The notes under the pieces are model-generated. The model was not told the DNA's origin and did not search any database. It saw nothing but the letters and a program-made list of their open reading frames with translations. The translations under genes were made by a program, and so were the position numbers. From Marinomonas rhizomae (GTDB lineage Bacteria > Pseudomonadota > Gammaproteobacteria > Pseudomonadales > Marinomonadaceae): a DNA stretch of 64,000 nucleotides. The stretch is from the NCBI RefSeq assembly GCF_024397855.1, contig NZ_CP073343.1, positions 496,001 to 560,000 of the forward strand. The letters run 5' to 3'. Every line of letters starts with the position of its first letter. The stretch's first letter is position 1. Shown here one piece after another: positions 1 through 8,778 of the stretch.

Positions 1-313
1 CGGTGGCGATGGCAAAAACCGTCAGCGGCAGTCCGCGTTTTTCGAATTCGTTAAGGATACGCCAAACGCCAGTGCGGGAGCCGTACTCGTAAAGGGATTC
101 CATGCTCATGTGACGATCTTTGAAAGGCTGTGCACCGAAAATTTCCGACAAAAAAGTCTCGGCATGTTCATCACCATGTAAGACGCAGTTTTCACCGCCT
201 TCTTCAAAGTTTAAAACAAACTGTAGGGCAACTCGGGCGTTGTTTGGCCATTTTACGTTTGGCAGCCCTTGGCGGCCATAACCCGCGTAATCGCGTTCTA
301 AATAATGCTTCAT
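1..313 (-). CDS. puuE: Allantoinase PuuE, N-terminal part (cut by window edge)
   Basis: Reading the minus strand from the ATG at 313 gives 104 codons with no stop before the window edge, so only the N-terminus is present. The protein begins MKHYLERDYAGYGRQGLP and contains FVLNFEEGGENCVLHGD and SMESLYEYGSRTGVW. These are hallmarks of the polysaccharide-deacetylase-fold allantoinase PuuE (HpxB), which opens the hydantoin ring of allantoin to allantoate in the cytoplasm. It lies 39 nt downstream of the racemase gene on the same strand, so the two are probably cotranscribed. The missing C-terminal part should hold the rest of the NodB-like fold. Family assignment is firm; substrate is inferred from the neighbours. 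Confidence 0.85.
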   Translation of the reverse strand, partial: MKHYLERDYAGYGRQGLPNVKWPNNARVALQFVLNFEEGGENCVLHGDEHAETFLSEIFGAQPFKDRHMSMESLYEYGSRTGVWRILNEFEKRGLPLTVFAIAT

Positions 314-352
314 GGTCTGTGTTCCATTGTTTGTAAGGTATTTTGGGAGCGG

Positions 353-1084
353 TTATAGACTCCAATGAGCATAGCGCCCAGTAAAAGCTTTGCTAACCCG
401 CTGCCCATATTGACCTTTTTTAGAGGTTTGTAGGCCTAACTGATGCAATGATTCTGCCAGTTTTACCGCGGCGACAACGCCATCAATAATAGGAACCGGC
501 AGTTCTGATGAAAGTTGTTTGACCAAATTCGACATGCCAGCACAACCTAGCACAATGGCATCGGCGCCATCTTGTTCGATAGCCGCTAAACATTCCGTTT
601 TCAGAAGTTGATAGGCTTCAGGACCGATATTTTCTAATGCCAAAACAGGGATGTCGGTGGCTCTTACTCCGCTACAATGATGCTTATGACCATACTTTTG
701 TAGTAAATGCTCACTCGCTGGTAAAGTGCGAGATAGCGTGGTTACAACACCAAAACGATGGGCAATCAGGCTGGCCATGTGAAAGCCCGCTTCAGCAATG
801 CCGATGACAGGTGCGTCAGCTAATTCGCGCGCCGCATCTAAAGCTGGATCGCCAAAGCAAGCAATAATGTGAGCGTCGACACCTTGTTGTTTGCCTTGTT
901 CGATAAGATCGAGAAGAGCCGCGCTGGCGATGACTTCATCAAAAGCACATTCGATGCTTTTTGGGCCATGCTCTGGAGTACTAGCGATAATATGGGTGCT
1001 ATCAAGAGCTATAGATTGCGCGCTCAGCGCCATAGCGTGAGTCATGTCGGCGCTGGTGTTTGGGTTGATTAGTTGGATTCGCAT
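353..1084 (-). CDS. hpxA: Asp/Glu/hydantoin racemase family, probable allantoin racemase
   Basis: A 243-residue protein of the Asp/Glu/hydantoin racemase superfamily. It opens with MRIQLINPNTS and carries the two catalytic cysteines of the family, about C76 (ACFGDPALDAARE) and C181 (VLGCAGMSNL). Such enzymes interconvert enantiomers of hydantoins. Next to puuE and a GntR gene, the likely substrate is allantoin, as in the Klebsiella hpxSAB order. I chose the internal ATG at 1084 because AGGAG lies four bases upstream; an ATG six codons earlier would place that site inside the gene. The start is two codons past the end of the regulator gene, so expression is probably coupled. A different hydantoin substrate remains possible. 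Confidence 0.8.
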   Translation of the reverse strand: MRIQLINPNTSADMTHAMALSAQSIALDSTHIIASTPEHGPKSIECAFDEVIASAALLDLIEQGKQQGVDAHIIACFGDPALDAARELADAPVIGIAEAGFHMASLIAHRFGVVTTLSRTLPASEHLLQKYGHKHHCSGVRATDIPVLALENIGPEAYQLLKTECLAAIEQDGADAIVLGCAGMSNLVKQLSSELPVPIIDGVVAAVKLAESLHQLGLQTSKKGQYGQRVSKAFTGRYAHWSL

Positions 1085-1091
1085 GGTGCTC

Positions 1092-1757
1092 CTAGCGGCC
1101 AAAAAGTTGTTGGAAATCTATGCTCTCTTCAGGTTTGCTTTCGAGAATGAGTGAGGATTTGATGTGTTTAAGGTGATGACTCATCCAGTTTTGCGCCTTG
1201 TCTGCGTTTCCTTGATCAAGAAGATCCAGTAGCTCCGAGTGTTCGCCGCAGTCGCAACCAACACTGCCGCGTGTGCCGTAAGCAGCCAGTATTAAAGAAG
1301 ATCGATAACAAAGCTGTTCGATAAAGCTGGCGAGCACTTTGTTGCCTGATAATGTGGCCAATTCATAATGAAAGCGAGCGGTTAACTGAATAGAGTCAGC
1401 AAGTTGATTACTTTCTTCTGCGTGTTTTTCTTCTATCGCCATAGTGCGAAAGCGTTGAGACTGCGCCGAATTCCAGTGCGATAGTAAAGCAGGGATGAGT
1501 TGTGGCTCGATTAATATTCGACTGTCTAGTACTTCTAATGCCTCTGCTTTGCTTGGGTGATTTACTTGTGCGCCTTTGTTTTTCTCGATCACCACAAAAT
1601 GTTCTAAGGCGAGCCGCTGTAATACTTTGCGAATGCCGGTTCTGCTTACGCCAAAGGCCTCTGATAGACGGTCTTCTGGTAAGCGCGCACCTGGTGGCAG
1701 TTGGTGTTCGACAATCGCTTTTAACATTTGTCGGTAGATGTTCTCGTCATTGGACAT
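1092..1757 (-). CDS. GntR family regulator, FCD subfamily, of the allantoin genes
   Basis: A 221-residue regulator. The N-terminal winged helix runs over roughly residues 8-75 and includes LPPGARLPEDRLSEAFGVSRTGIR. The C-terminal half is an all-helical FCD ligand-binding domain. The start at 1757 begins MSNDENIYRQ with GAGAG just upstream; the frame stays open further upstream but without a comparable ribosome site. It heads the racemase-puuE operon and is divergent from the NCS1 permease, matching the position of HpxS. FCD-type regulators of this kind normally repress until a pathway intermediate binds; that role is inferred. TTGTATACAA-type dyads near its start and near the permease start are candidate operators. 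Confidence 0.8.
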   Translation of the reverse strand: MSNDENIYRQMLKAIVEHQLPPGARLPEDRLSEAFGVSRTGIRKVLQRLALEHFVVIEKNKGAQVNHPSKAEALEVLDSRILIEPQLIPALLSHWNSAQSQRFRTMAIEEKHAEESNQLADSIQLTARFHYELATLSGNKVLASFIEQLCYRSSLILAAYGTRGSVGCDCGEHSELLDLLDQGNADKAQNWMSHHLKHIKSSLILESKPEESIDFQQLFGR

Positions 1758-1771
1758 GTTGCTCTCTATTA

Positions 1772-1783
1772 ACTGTATACAAT
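1772..1783. promoter_or_regulatory. Candidate GntR operator, regulator side
   Basis: ACTGTATACAAT lies 15 bp upstream of the regulator start. It contains the GTATAC core and differs by one base from the perfect dyad in front of the permease. FadR/FCD-type GntR proteins bind GT-N(2-3)-AC dyads, so autoregulation is likely but inferred. Confidence 0.5.
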
Positions 1784-1991
1784 CTATTGGTAAATATTGT
1801 TGATGAAATAATATAGCACGACAACTCGTCAGGTACATCTCAAATAAAAGTCCAATCATGTTGCACAGAAATGGTGTGTTTATTTTGTTTTTGACTCGGA
1901 TTAGTGCGTTATAAGATGCTTTTATGTCTGTAAATTGTGTTTTTTCCTAAATTCTTGGGTTTCTGTTTTTGGCACATAAATTGTATTTGTC

Positions 1992-2003
1992 ATTGTATAC
2001 AAT
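1992..2003. promoter_or_regulatory. Candidate GntR operator, permease side
   Basis: ATTGTATACAAT is a perfect 12-bp palindrome 17 bp upstream of the permease ATG. It fits the GT-N2-AC dyad expected for the adjacent FCD-GntR regulator. Its position just before the ribosome site suggests repression of the permease. Confidence 0.55.
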
Positions 2004-2020
2004 TAAAAAGGAACAAGACC

Positions 2021-3457
2021 ATGAAACAAGAATTTGAGCAAAGCCCTAGATTAGCGAATAGCGATCTACTGCCGGAGAAAGATCAAAAGTGGGGATGGTA
2101 TAGCATTTTCGCTTTTTGGATGTCCGATGTGCACAGTGTGGGTGGTTATGTGTTTGCCGCCAGTTTGTTTGCCTTAGGGTTAAATGGTATTCAGGTATTT
2201 ATCAGTCTGTTATTGGGGATTTCCATTGTATTGGTGTTTGCCAATCTGATGGGTAAGCCGGGACAAAAAGCAGGTGTGCCATTTCCTGTTGTTGCTCGTA
2301 TGTCTTTCGGCGTGTTCGGTGCGAATATTCCGGCCATTATTCGAGGCTTGATCGCGGTTGTCTGGTACGGTATTCAAACCTTTCTGGCATCCAGTTCCTT
2401 TATTATCTTGTTGCTGTACTTCTTCCCTGAAATGGCATCGCTTGCGGACGAATCTTTTATCGGTCTGTCTTACCTAGGCTGGATTGGCTTCTCTGCTATG
2501 TGGGTCGTGCAAGGCATTGTGTTTATGTTTGGTATGGACATGATTCGTAAAGTGATTGATTGGTCTGGCCCTGCTATTTACATCGCTATGTTTGCGTTAT
2601 GTATTTATATGATAAATCTAGCGGGTTGGGAAAACATCAGTTTCAATCTGAGCTCAAATAATCTGACGGGCCTAGATGTGTATGCGCAGATGTTTATTGC
2701 GATTGCCTTGGTCGCGGGTTATTTCGCAGGGCCAACACTTAACTTTAGTGACTTCTCTCGTTATTGCGGCAGTTATAAAAAATTAAAATTGGGTAACCTG
2801 TTGGGCTTACCGTTTAACTTTGTGTTGTTCTCTTTGTTCAGTGTGGTGATTGTTTCGGCTTCGATTCCTGTGTTTGGTCAGATGATCACCGATCCAGTGG
2901 AAACCGTGAAACGTCTTGATTCTGGTTTTATCACAGTACTGGGTGCATTGACGTTTATCTTTGCGACAGTGGGTATCAATATCGTGGCGAACTTTGTTGC
3001 GCCAGCGTTTGATTTTTCGAATGTTTCTCCACAGAAAATCAGCTTTAAAGCGGGTGGTTTTATTGCCGCATTTGGTTCTGTTTTACTAACGCCTTGGAAC
3101 TTGTTCAATAACCCAGAAGTGATTCATTACACAGTGGATGTATTGGGCGCGATGATTGGGCCTTTGTACGGCATTATTATTGTGGATTACTTCTTTATCA
3201 AAAAAGGCAACATCGATATAGCTGCCTTGTATACAGAGTCACCAAAAGGCGCTTATTGGTATGAAAATGGGGTGAATAAGAAGAGTGTGTATGCCTTGGT
3301 TATTGCGGGCGCGGTTTCTATCTTAGCGACCTTCGTATTTAGTGCCTTGGCAAACTACGCTATCTTTATTGGTGGTATCGTGGCGGCCTTGTCTTACCGT
3401 TATATGATGGAGCCAGAACGTCTTGCTTTGCAAAGTATGAACCTTGCTAAATCGTAA
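2021..3457 (+). CDS. NCS1 family permease, probable allantoin/purine importer
   Basis: A 478-residue integral membrane protein of the nucleobase:cation symporter-1 family, with about 12 predicted membrane spans. The signature SDVHSVGGYVFAASLFALG in the first span and GIQTFLASSSF further on match PucI-type allantoin or hydantoin permeases. The start at 2021 (MKQEFEQSPRLANSDLLPE) has AAGGAAC upstream; an in-frame extension to 1937 would read through the operator and lacks a ribosome site. It is divergent from the GntR-racemase-puuE genes, so allantoin is the best guess for substrate. Uracil, cytosine or hydantoin cannot be excluded from sequence alone. Confidence 0.8.
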   Translation: MKQEFEQSPRLANSDLLPEKDQKWGWYSIFAFWMSDVHSVGGYVFAASLFALGLNGIQVFISLLLGISIVLVFANLMGKPGQKAGVPFPVVARMSFGVFGANIPAIIRGLIAVVWYGIQTFLASSSFIILLLYFFPEMASLADESFIGLSYLGWIGFSAMWVVQGIVFMFGMDMIRKVIDWSGPAIYIAMFALCIYMINLAGWENISFNLSSNNLTGLDVYAQMFIAIALVAGYFAGPTLNFSDFSRYCGSYKKLKLGNLLGLPFNFVLFSLFSVVIVSASIPVFGQMITDPVETVKRLDSGFITVLGALTFIFATVGINIVANFVAPAFDFSNVSPQKISFKAGGFIAAFGSVLLTPWNLFNNPEVIHYTVDVLGAMIGPLYGIIIVDYFFIKKGNIDIAALYTESPKGAYWYENGVNKKSVYALVIAGAVSILATFVFSALANYAIFIGGIVAALSYRYMMEPERLALQSMNLAKS

Positions 3458-3490
3458 TTCGCTTTAAGTCGTAAACTAGTCCAAAACAAA

Positions 3491-3521
3491 GCCCCCGCAT
3501 TGAAAAATGCGGGGGCTTTTT
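3491..3521 (+). terminator. Rho-independent terminator of the permease gene
   Basis: A 10-bp perfect stem (GCCCCCGCAT pairing with ATGCGGGGGC) with a six-base loop is followed by TTTTT. It sits between the convergent NCS1 and eat genes. Confidence 0.85.
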
Positions 3522-3572
3522 CGTGCGCATAAATAATGCGCTTAAGTTATCAGTTATGACATCTAGGAAACA

Positions 3573-4979
3573 TTAAACCGTGGCAGCAAGGTCTGCTTCG
3601 GCCGCCGCCAGCATGTCGAATTCTTCTTCTGGTGTTTTCGCCACAAGGCGGTTTTTGCTGTACAAGAAGTAGTAAGCGGCACCGATGGCAAACAATACCA
3701 GCGTGTAGAAAAACGCGCGTGGATCGTAAGCGTAAACACCAGTCAAAGCCAATAGAGACAAAACAAAAGCGATAGATGAGGTAACGATACCGCCAGGTGT
3801 TTTATATGGGCGTTCCATGTTTGGTTGCTTGATGCGCAATAAGATATGGCTTAACGCCATCAAGGCATATGACACAGTCGCGCCAACAACGGCCATGGCT
3901 AACATCAGGTCGCCTTCGCCAGTTAAAGAAGCAAGAAAGCCCAAAATACCAGGTACGATCAAGGCACGAGAAGGCACTTTGCGTTTATCGGTAACAGACA
4001 AGCTTTTCGGAAGGTAACCGGCGCGAGACAAAGCGAATACCAAACGGCTGTAACCGTAGATGATGGAGAAGAAAGAGGCAATCAAGCCAGCAAGTCCCAA
4101 TACGTTAACCGCGGTTGCCAAGGTTCCGTGACCTGCAAAGTTCAAGGCATCCACTAAAGGCACGGCACTCTTACTCATGGCGTCTGCACCTGCTGCGCCC
4201 GCCAATAAAAACACCACTAAAAGTGCAGTGAAAAGTAAGAAAATCATCGCGCCGATAATGCCCTTAGGCACATCTTTCGCTGGGTCTTTGGCTTCTTCAG
4301 CTGCAAGAGGAACGCCTTCAACAGCCAAGAATAACCACATACCAAATGGCAGTGCTGCCCAAATACCATACCAACCCATTGGCATAAACTCAGACGCGCC
4401 AGCGGCATCGGTTACGGCAACATCGAATAAACGGCTTGTATCAAAATCACCAATCAAGGCAACCGCCGTTGCTAAGATGGCGATAACCGCCAAGCCACTG
4501 ATGACCATCATGACTTTTAGTGCTTCACCAACCCCAGCCAAGTGGATGGCAATAAAAACAAGATAAAACGCCGCATAAACCCAAGGCCCATTAAATCCTA
4601 GGAGGGCTTCCACCGCAGAGCCGATGAAAATGACAATGGCCGCAGGGGCCAAAGCGTACTCGATTAACACGGCTAATCCTGTTAAATAGCCGCCAGTAGG
4701 CCCCATTGCTTGGCGAGCAAAACTATAACCGCCGCCTGCCGCTGGGATCGCTGCGGACATTTCTGCCAAGGATAAAACCAGCGTCAGATACATCACGGCC
4801 ATCAATCCGGCAGCAATGGCAAAGCCACCCCAGCCAGCTTCAGCGATACCAAAGTTCCAGCCTGCGAAATCGCCTGAAATTACGTAAGACACCCCTAAAC
4901 CCGCTAGCAAAATCCAGCCAGCGGAGCCCCTTTTTAACTGGCGTTTTGCCAGGTATTCCTTATCTAATTGATCACTCAT
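3573..4979 (-). CDS. eat: Ethanolamine permease (APC superfamily)
   Basis: A 468-residue amino acid/polyamine/organocation permease with about 12 hydrophobic spans. Residues such as GDFAGWNFGIAEAGWGG, PAAGGGYSFARQAMGP and AVEGVPLAAEEAKDP are typical of the ethanolamine permease group (TIGR00908 type). It lies directly downstream of eutB-eutC on the same strand, with a gap of about 75 nt. This is the usual eat-eutBC arrangement of pseudomonads and marine gammaproteobacteria that use ethanolamine without microcompartments. It imports ethanolamine across the inner membrane for deamination by EutBC. The ATG at 4979 is preceded by AAGGAACG. Confidence 0.88.
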   Translation of the reverse strand: MSDQLDKEYLAKRQLKRGSAGWILLAGLGVSYVISGDFAGWNFGIAEAGWGGFAIAAGLMAVMYLTLVLSLAEMSAAIPAAGGGYSFARQAMGPTGGYLTGLAVLIEYALAPAAIVIFIGSAVEALLGFNGPWVYAAFYLVFIAIHLAGVGEALKVMMVISGLAVIAILATAVALIGDFDTSRLFDVAVTDAAGASEFMPMGWYGIWAALPFGMWLFLAVEGVPLAAEEAKDPAKDVPKGIIGAMIFLLFTALLVVFLLAGAAGADAMSKSAVPLVDALNFAGHGTLATAVNVLGLAGLIASFFSIIYGYSRLVFALSRAGYLPKSLSVTDKRKVPSRALIVPGILGFLASLTGEGDLMLAMAVVGATVSYALMALSHILLRIKQPNMERPYKTPGGIVTSSIAFVLSLLALTGVYAYDPRAFFYTLVLFAIGAAYYFLYSKNRLVAKTPEEEFDMLAAAEADLAATV

Positions 4980-5053
4980 TGTCGTTCCTTTTATGCTCTA
5001 GTTAAGTGGTATAACCGTCATTTTTGCCCGATGGGCTTATGTATTTCTTGTCC

Positions 5054-5941
5054 CTAAGAGATGAGGAAGTTCTTCGACTCCTTGCTGGTGTCCATAATTA
5101 AATCATCGTCTGATCTGTCTTTGAGTTTGACGCCAGACAGCTTCAGGGTTCGTGCTTCGTTTAATAAATAAAAGGCTTTGCGCGCCGCTTCTTGGTAAAC
5201 CAACCCCGCTGGTCGAATATTGGAGATACAGTTGCGATAGGCATCGGTAAAGCCGACTTTGCCGCCCCAAGTTAGGTACAAACCTAAACTATCGGGCGAG
5301 CTCAGCCCCGGGCGTTCGCCTATTAACACCAAAACGCACTTGGCGTTTAGTCTTTCGCAAATATCATCGCCAATGGCCACTCGGCCTTGTTTTACAAAAC
5401 AGATAGGCGCTAGCTTCCAATCGTTTATATGGCTAGCAAGCGCTTGCAGAAAAGGCAGCGTGTTTTGCTCTATTGCCAGTGATGACAAACCATCCACCAC
5501 CACAATGGCAAGGTCATAATTTTGCGTTGTGGAAGCTCGATGTTCGTCTAGTTTATTGGCGGATTCTTCGTCTAATCGGCGGCCATAATCTGGACGCTGT
5601 AGATAGGTTGCGCGATCCGTCGCGCGACTGTGCAGCATTAGGGGGGCACAGTTTTTCGTCCAATCTTTCACCCAATCTTGCTCTAAAAGAGCCTTCGACA
5701 AAGCCCCGCTATCAAGTTGGGTGTGAACGGCATCGATGGCCTGAGCATGGGCCAGCTGAAAGGCTAATAGATGTTTGGTTGGAACGCTGATACCTGAACG
5801 CCCCAAGCCCACACGTGCGTCGGTAAAGGCATTAAGCTTGCTCCATGCGTTTTCCGTCACGGGTTCTTCTTTTCCAGTAACCACAGAAGCATGCGGGTGA
5901 GTAGGGAAGGACTTATTAGATTTAGGGATGTTTTGGCTCAT
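5054..5941 (-). CDS. eutC: Ethanolamine ammonia-lyase, small subunit
   Basis: A 295-residue protein matching EutC, close to the usual length of about 295-300. The core includes TDARVGLGRSGISVPTKHLLAFQLAHAQAID, split here only by its natural helices, plus RPDYGRRLDEES and LIGERPGLSSPDSLGLYLTWGG, which belong to the cobalamin-contacting part of the enzyme. With EutB it forms the adenosylcobalamin-dependent lyase that turns ethanolamine into acetaldehyde and ammonia. Its ATG overlaps the eutB stop by 4 nt (ATGA), indicating translational coupling. No reactivase (EutA) or shell genes are visible in the window. Confidence 0.95.
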   Translation of the reverse strand: MSQNIPKSNKSFPTHPHASVVTGKEEPVTENAWSKLNAFTDARVGLGRSGISVPTKHLLAFQLAHAQAIDAVHTQLDSGALSKALLEQDWVKDWTKNCAPLMLHSRATDRATYLQRPDYGRRLDEESANKLDEHRASTTQNYDLAIVVVDGLSSLAIEQNTLPFLQALASHINDWKLAPICFVKQGRVAIGDDICERLNAKCVLVLIGERPGLSSPDSLGLYLTWGGKVGFTDAYRNCISNIRPAGLVYQEAARKAFYLLNEARTLKLSGVKLKDRSDDDLIMDTSKESKNFLIS

Positions 5942-7359
5942 GAGCGACCTCCAATCATACGATTGAGTGACTTATGAAACGCATCGGGTAGCTGGTGGTT
6001 GAGCGTAAATTGCTCGTTGTTTTTGAAGATTTCCATCTTGGCTAACCAAAGATCAAATTCTGGTGAAGGCTTCAATCCTAATACCTTGCGAGCATATAGT
6101 GCGTCATGGAACGAGGTGGTCTGGTAGTTCAACATGATGTCGTCGGAACCTGGGATGCCCATAACAAAAGTGCAACCAGCGACACCTAAAAGTGTCAGTA
6201 AATTATCCATGTCGTTTTGGTCGGCTTCGGCGTGGTTGGTGTAACAGACGTCGCAACCCATGGGTAAGCCAAGCAACTTGCCGCAGAAGTGATCTTCCAA
6301 ACCTGCGCGAGTAATTTCTTTGCCATCGTACAAATATTCAGGGCCGATAAAACCGACTACCGTGTTAACCAGCAATGGATTGAACTTACGTGCCACGGCA
6401 TAGGCGCGAGCCTCGCACGTTTGCTGATCTAAGCCGTGATTGGCGTTGGCGGACAAGGCACTGCCTTGGCCTGTTTCGAAATACATAACGTTGTTGCCAA
6501 CCGTGCCGCGATTCAGCGACAAGGCGGCGTCTTGCGCTTCGGCCAGATTCGCTAGGTTAAAACCAAAGCTGTCGTTGGTGGCTTGGGTTCCGCCAATCGA
6601 TTGAAACACCAAATCTACTGGCGCGCCTTGCTCGATGCATTCGATGGTATTGGTCACGTGAGTTAAAACGCAAGATTGAGTGGGGATTTCATAATGCTGG
6701 ATGACTTCATCCATCATCTTAATCAAGCGCGTGGCTTGCTGCACGTTGTCGGTGGCAGGGTTGATGCCGATCACCGCATCACCATTGGCGTAGAGCAAAC
6801 CGTCTAACATGCTGGCCGCGATGCCGGTTAAATCATCGGTTGGATGGTTTGGTTGTAAGCGCGTCGACAAATGCCCAGGCAAACCAATGGTGTTGCGAAA
6901 CGCGGTTTTTACATGGCATTTTTTCGCGACCAGAATCAAATCCTGATTACGCATGATTTTACTCACGGCGGCCGCCATTTCTGGTGTTACACCGGGGCGA
7001 ATCTGAATAAGCACGTCGCTGGAGGCTAAATCACTTAATAGCCAATCACGAAACCCGCCCACAGTAAGATGTGAAATCAAAGAAAAGGCAGTTTTGTCAT
7101 GATCGTCTAATATTAGTCGGGTAATTTCGTCTTCTTCGTAGGGAACAAGTGCTTGTTCAAGGAAAAGAGTAAGAGGGACATCGGCAAGCGTCATTTGAGC
7201 AATGGCACGTTCCTCAGCGCTTTCGGCGGCCACACCGGCTAAGCGATCACCAGATCGAGCCGGCGTGGCCTTCGCCATTAACTCGGCAAGATCGACAAAG
7301 CCGAAGGTGCGTTCGCCTACTGTGTTCTTAAACTGAAAAGTCGAATTTGGCTTGCTCAT
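5938..7359 (-). CDS. eutB: Ethanolamine ammonia-lyase, large subunit
   Basis: A 473-residue EutB. Clear family blocks are ARSGDRLAGVAAESAEERA, RLQPNHPTDD, YFETGQGSALSANANHG, NTVVGFIGPEYLYDGKE and MGCDVCYTNHAEADQND, which include the substrate-binding and barrel residues of the large subunit. The start at 7359 (MSKPNSTFQ) follows GTGAGAT; the frame extends 28 codons further upstream but that stretch has no resemblance to EutB. It is divergent from an AraC-type regulator, and the operon continues into eutC and eat. I saw no cobalamin riboswitch in the leader, so control is probably through the divergent activator. Confidence 0.95.
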   Translation of the reverse strand: MSKPNSTFQFKNTVGERTFGFVDLAELMAKATPARSGDRLAGVAAESAEERAIAQMTLADVPLTLFLEQALVPYEEDEITRLILDDHDKTAFSLISHLTVGGFRDWLLSDLASSDVLIQIRPGVTPEMAAAVSKIMRNQDLILVAKKCHVKTAFRNTIGLPGHLSTRLQPNHPTDDLTGIAASMLDGLLYANGDAVIGINPATDNVQQATRLIKMMDEVIQHYEIPTQSCVLTHVTNTIECIEQGAPVDLVFQSIGGTQATNDSFGFNLANLAEAQDAALSLNRGTVGNNVMYFETGQGSALSANANHGLDQQTCEARAYAVARKFNPLLVNTVVGFIGPEYLYDGKEITRAGLEDHFCGKLLGLPMGCDVCYTNHAEADQNDMDNLLTLLGVAGCTFVMGIPGSDDIMLNYQTTSFHDALYARKVLGLKPSPEFDLWLAKMEIFKNNEQFTLNHQLPDAFHKSLNRMIGGRS

Positions 7360-7587
7360 AATTATCTCACGCGCTTTACTGACATGGTGTTGGTTCAAAA
7401 AAGCAAACAATAAAAGGGTGTAAATTTTGCATAGCTTGAACATATATAACGTTAGTTAACATTACGGAATTCCATAAAACGACGTTATCGAATAATGGCA
7501 AAATTAATAAAATCTTTATTTTTCAAATTGTTAGGTTGGTTTTCTATTTATTTCGAAGAAAATCAATAAACATGGATAGACGTGATT

Positions 7588-8592
7588 ATGTTGAATTCAA
7601 TGATTGACGCACCAAAACAGGGCTTTTCCTCTGATATATCGAAAGCTGATGCATCGCAAGTTCGTGTGCCGAAAGTAAGATTGTCGGAAGCGCACGACGC
7701 AGATTTGCACGCCAGTAATTTGACCAACTGGCAACAAGAGTACGATCAGACCAGCCGTGGTAGTTTTTATGGCCGGATTGTCGAGCTACCTTTTGATGGC
7801 TTACAGGTTTTTTGTGAGCACACCAGTCAGTCATTGCAGCAAAAATGTGTCGTTTGGCCTGACTCTGTTTGGTTGGGGATTCCTCTTGTCGATCAAGAAG
7901 AAAGTCGCATTAATGGTTTAACGATTCATGAAAATAACATTATGTGTCGACCGGGCGATTGTGATTTCCAGCTTTCCACACCGCAAGATTACGACCTATA
8001 TGGCCTAGTGGTAGATCAGTCCAAGCTAATGAAGATGGCGTTGATCCATGGTGTCGATCTAAATTGGACAGAACTCACCGAACATGGCCGCCTTGGCGTG
8101 CCAGATAAAACCTTAGAAGAAGTGCGCTTCTTACTCGCGCGATTACTCAGTGCAGAAAGCAGAACACCGCCGCGCTTGCAGCAAGATATTGTGATGATGG
8201 CATTGCTCGAAGTACTCAAAGTAGAAACCCCACAGCCCGCCAAAACACAAAGCTATTACCACCGTAAAAAAGTCGTCGATTGCGCCCGTCAGTTTTTAGA
8301 TCACCACCTTGATGAGCCTGTCACGGTTACCCAGTTATGTGAAATAACCAACGTTAGCCGTCGTACCTTGCAGTACAGTTTTGAAAGCATCCTCGGCGTC
8401 AGCCCGATTCAATACCTACGCATCAGCCGACTAAACGGCGTGCGTCGCTCTCTGGTACAGGCAAAAAGAGATCAATCCGTCAGCGACATCGCCGCCCAAT
8501 GGGGATTCTGGCACCTAAGCCAGTTTGCCAAAGACTACAAACAACTTTTTGGTGAAACACCTTCAAAAACACTCATAGGACTGAACGGCTGA
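7588..8592 (+). CDS. eutR: AraC family regulator, probable ethanolamine activator
   Basis: A 334-residue protein with a C-terminal double helix-turn-helix of the AraC family at about residues 230-330 (TVTQLCEITNVSRRTLQYSFE and SDIAAQWGFWHLSQFAKDYKQLFGETP). The N-terminal part resembles the cupin-like ligand domain of EutR-type regulators. It is transcribed away from eutB, and such neighbours usually activate eut genes when ethanolamine and cobalamin are present. I placed the start at ATG 7588; a GTG two codons upstream (7582) is an alternative because neither has a strong ribosome site. The name is inferred from position and family. Confidence 0.7.
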   Translation: MLNSMIDAPKQGFSSDISKADASQVRVPKVRLSEAHDADLHASNLTNWQQEYDQTSRGSFYGRIVELPFDGLQVFCEHTSQSLQQKCVVWPDSVWLGIPLVDQEESRINGLTIHENNIMCRPGDCDFQLSTPQDYDLYGLVVDQSKLMKMALIHGVDLNWTELTEHGRLGVPDKTLEEVRFLLARLLSAESRTPPRLQQDIVMMALLEVLKVETPQPAKTQSYYHRKKVVDCARQFLDHHLDEPVTVTQLCEITNVSRRTLQYSFESILGVSPIQYLRISRLNGVRRSLVQAKRDQSVSDIAAQWGFWHLSQFAKDYKQLFGETPSKTLIGLNG

Positions 8593-8724
8593 GTAAACAG
8601 CAACCATGATTTCATCGTATGTTAAGACTGTGAACGCCAGATTCGGTTTGTGTAATAAATAAATTTTTTAAAAATATCCTTTATCTGAAACCTTTTTTTA
8701 AAAGATGAGTATCTCTGTATGAGC

Positions 8725-8738
8725 CACCCAATTGGGTG
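8725..8738. promoter_or_regulatory. 14-bp perfect palindrome upstream of lipoprotein gene
   Basis: CACCCAATTGGGTG reads identically on both strands and lies about 40 bp upstream of the lipoprotein start, in a leader of otherwise AT-rich sequence. It looks like an operator, but no adjacent regulator is an obvious partner. Confidence 0.35.
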
Positions 8739-8778
8739 ACACTTAGTTTACTAATACAACTCATATAGGATGATTATG

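Noticed and set aside
130..336. Short plus-strand ORF rich in His and Arg
   Set aside because: It lies opposite the puuE reading frame, which matches a known family; no ribosome site.
7360..7587. Inverted repeat ATAACGT (7446-7452) and ACGTTAT (7482-7488) between eutB and eutR; possible cobalamin riboswitch leader
   Set aside because: Arms are short and widely spaced in AT-rich DNA, and no conserved B12-box-like sequence was seen, so neither is claimed.
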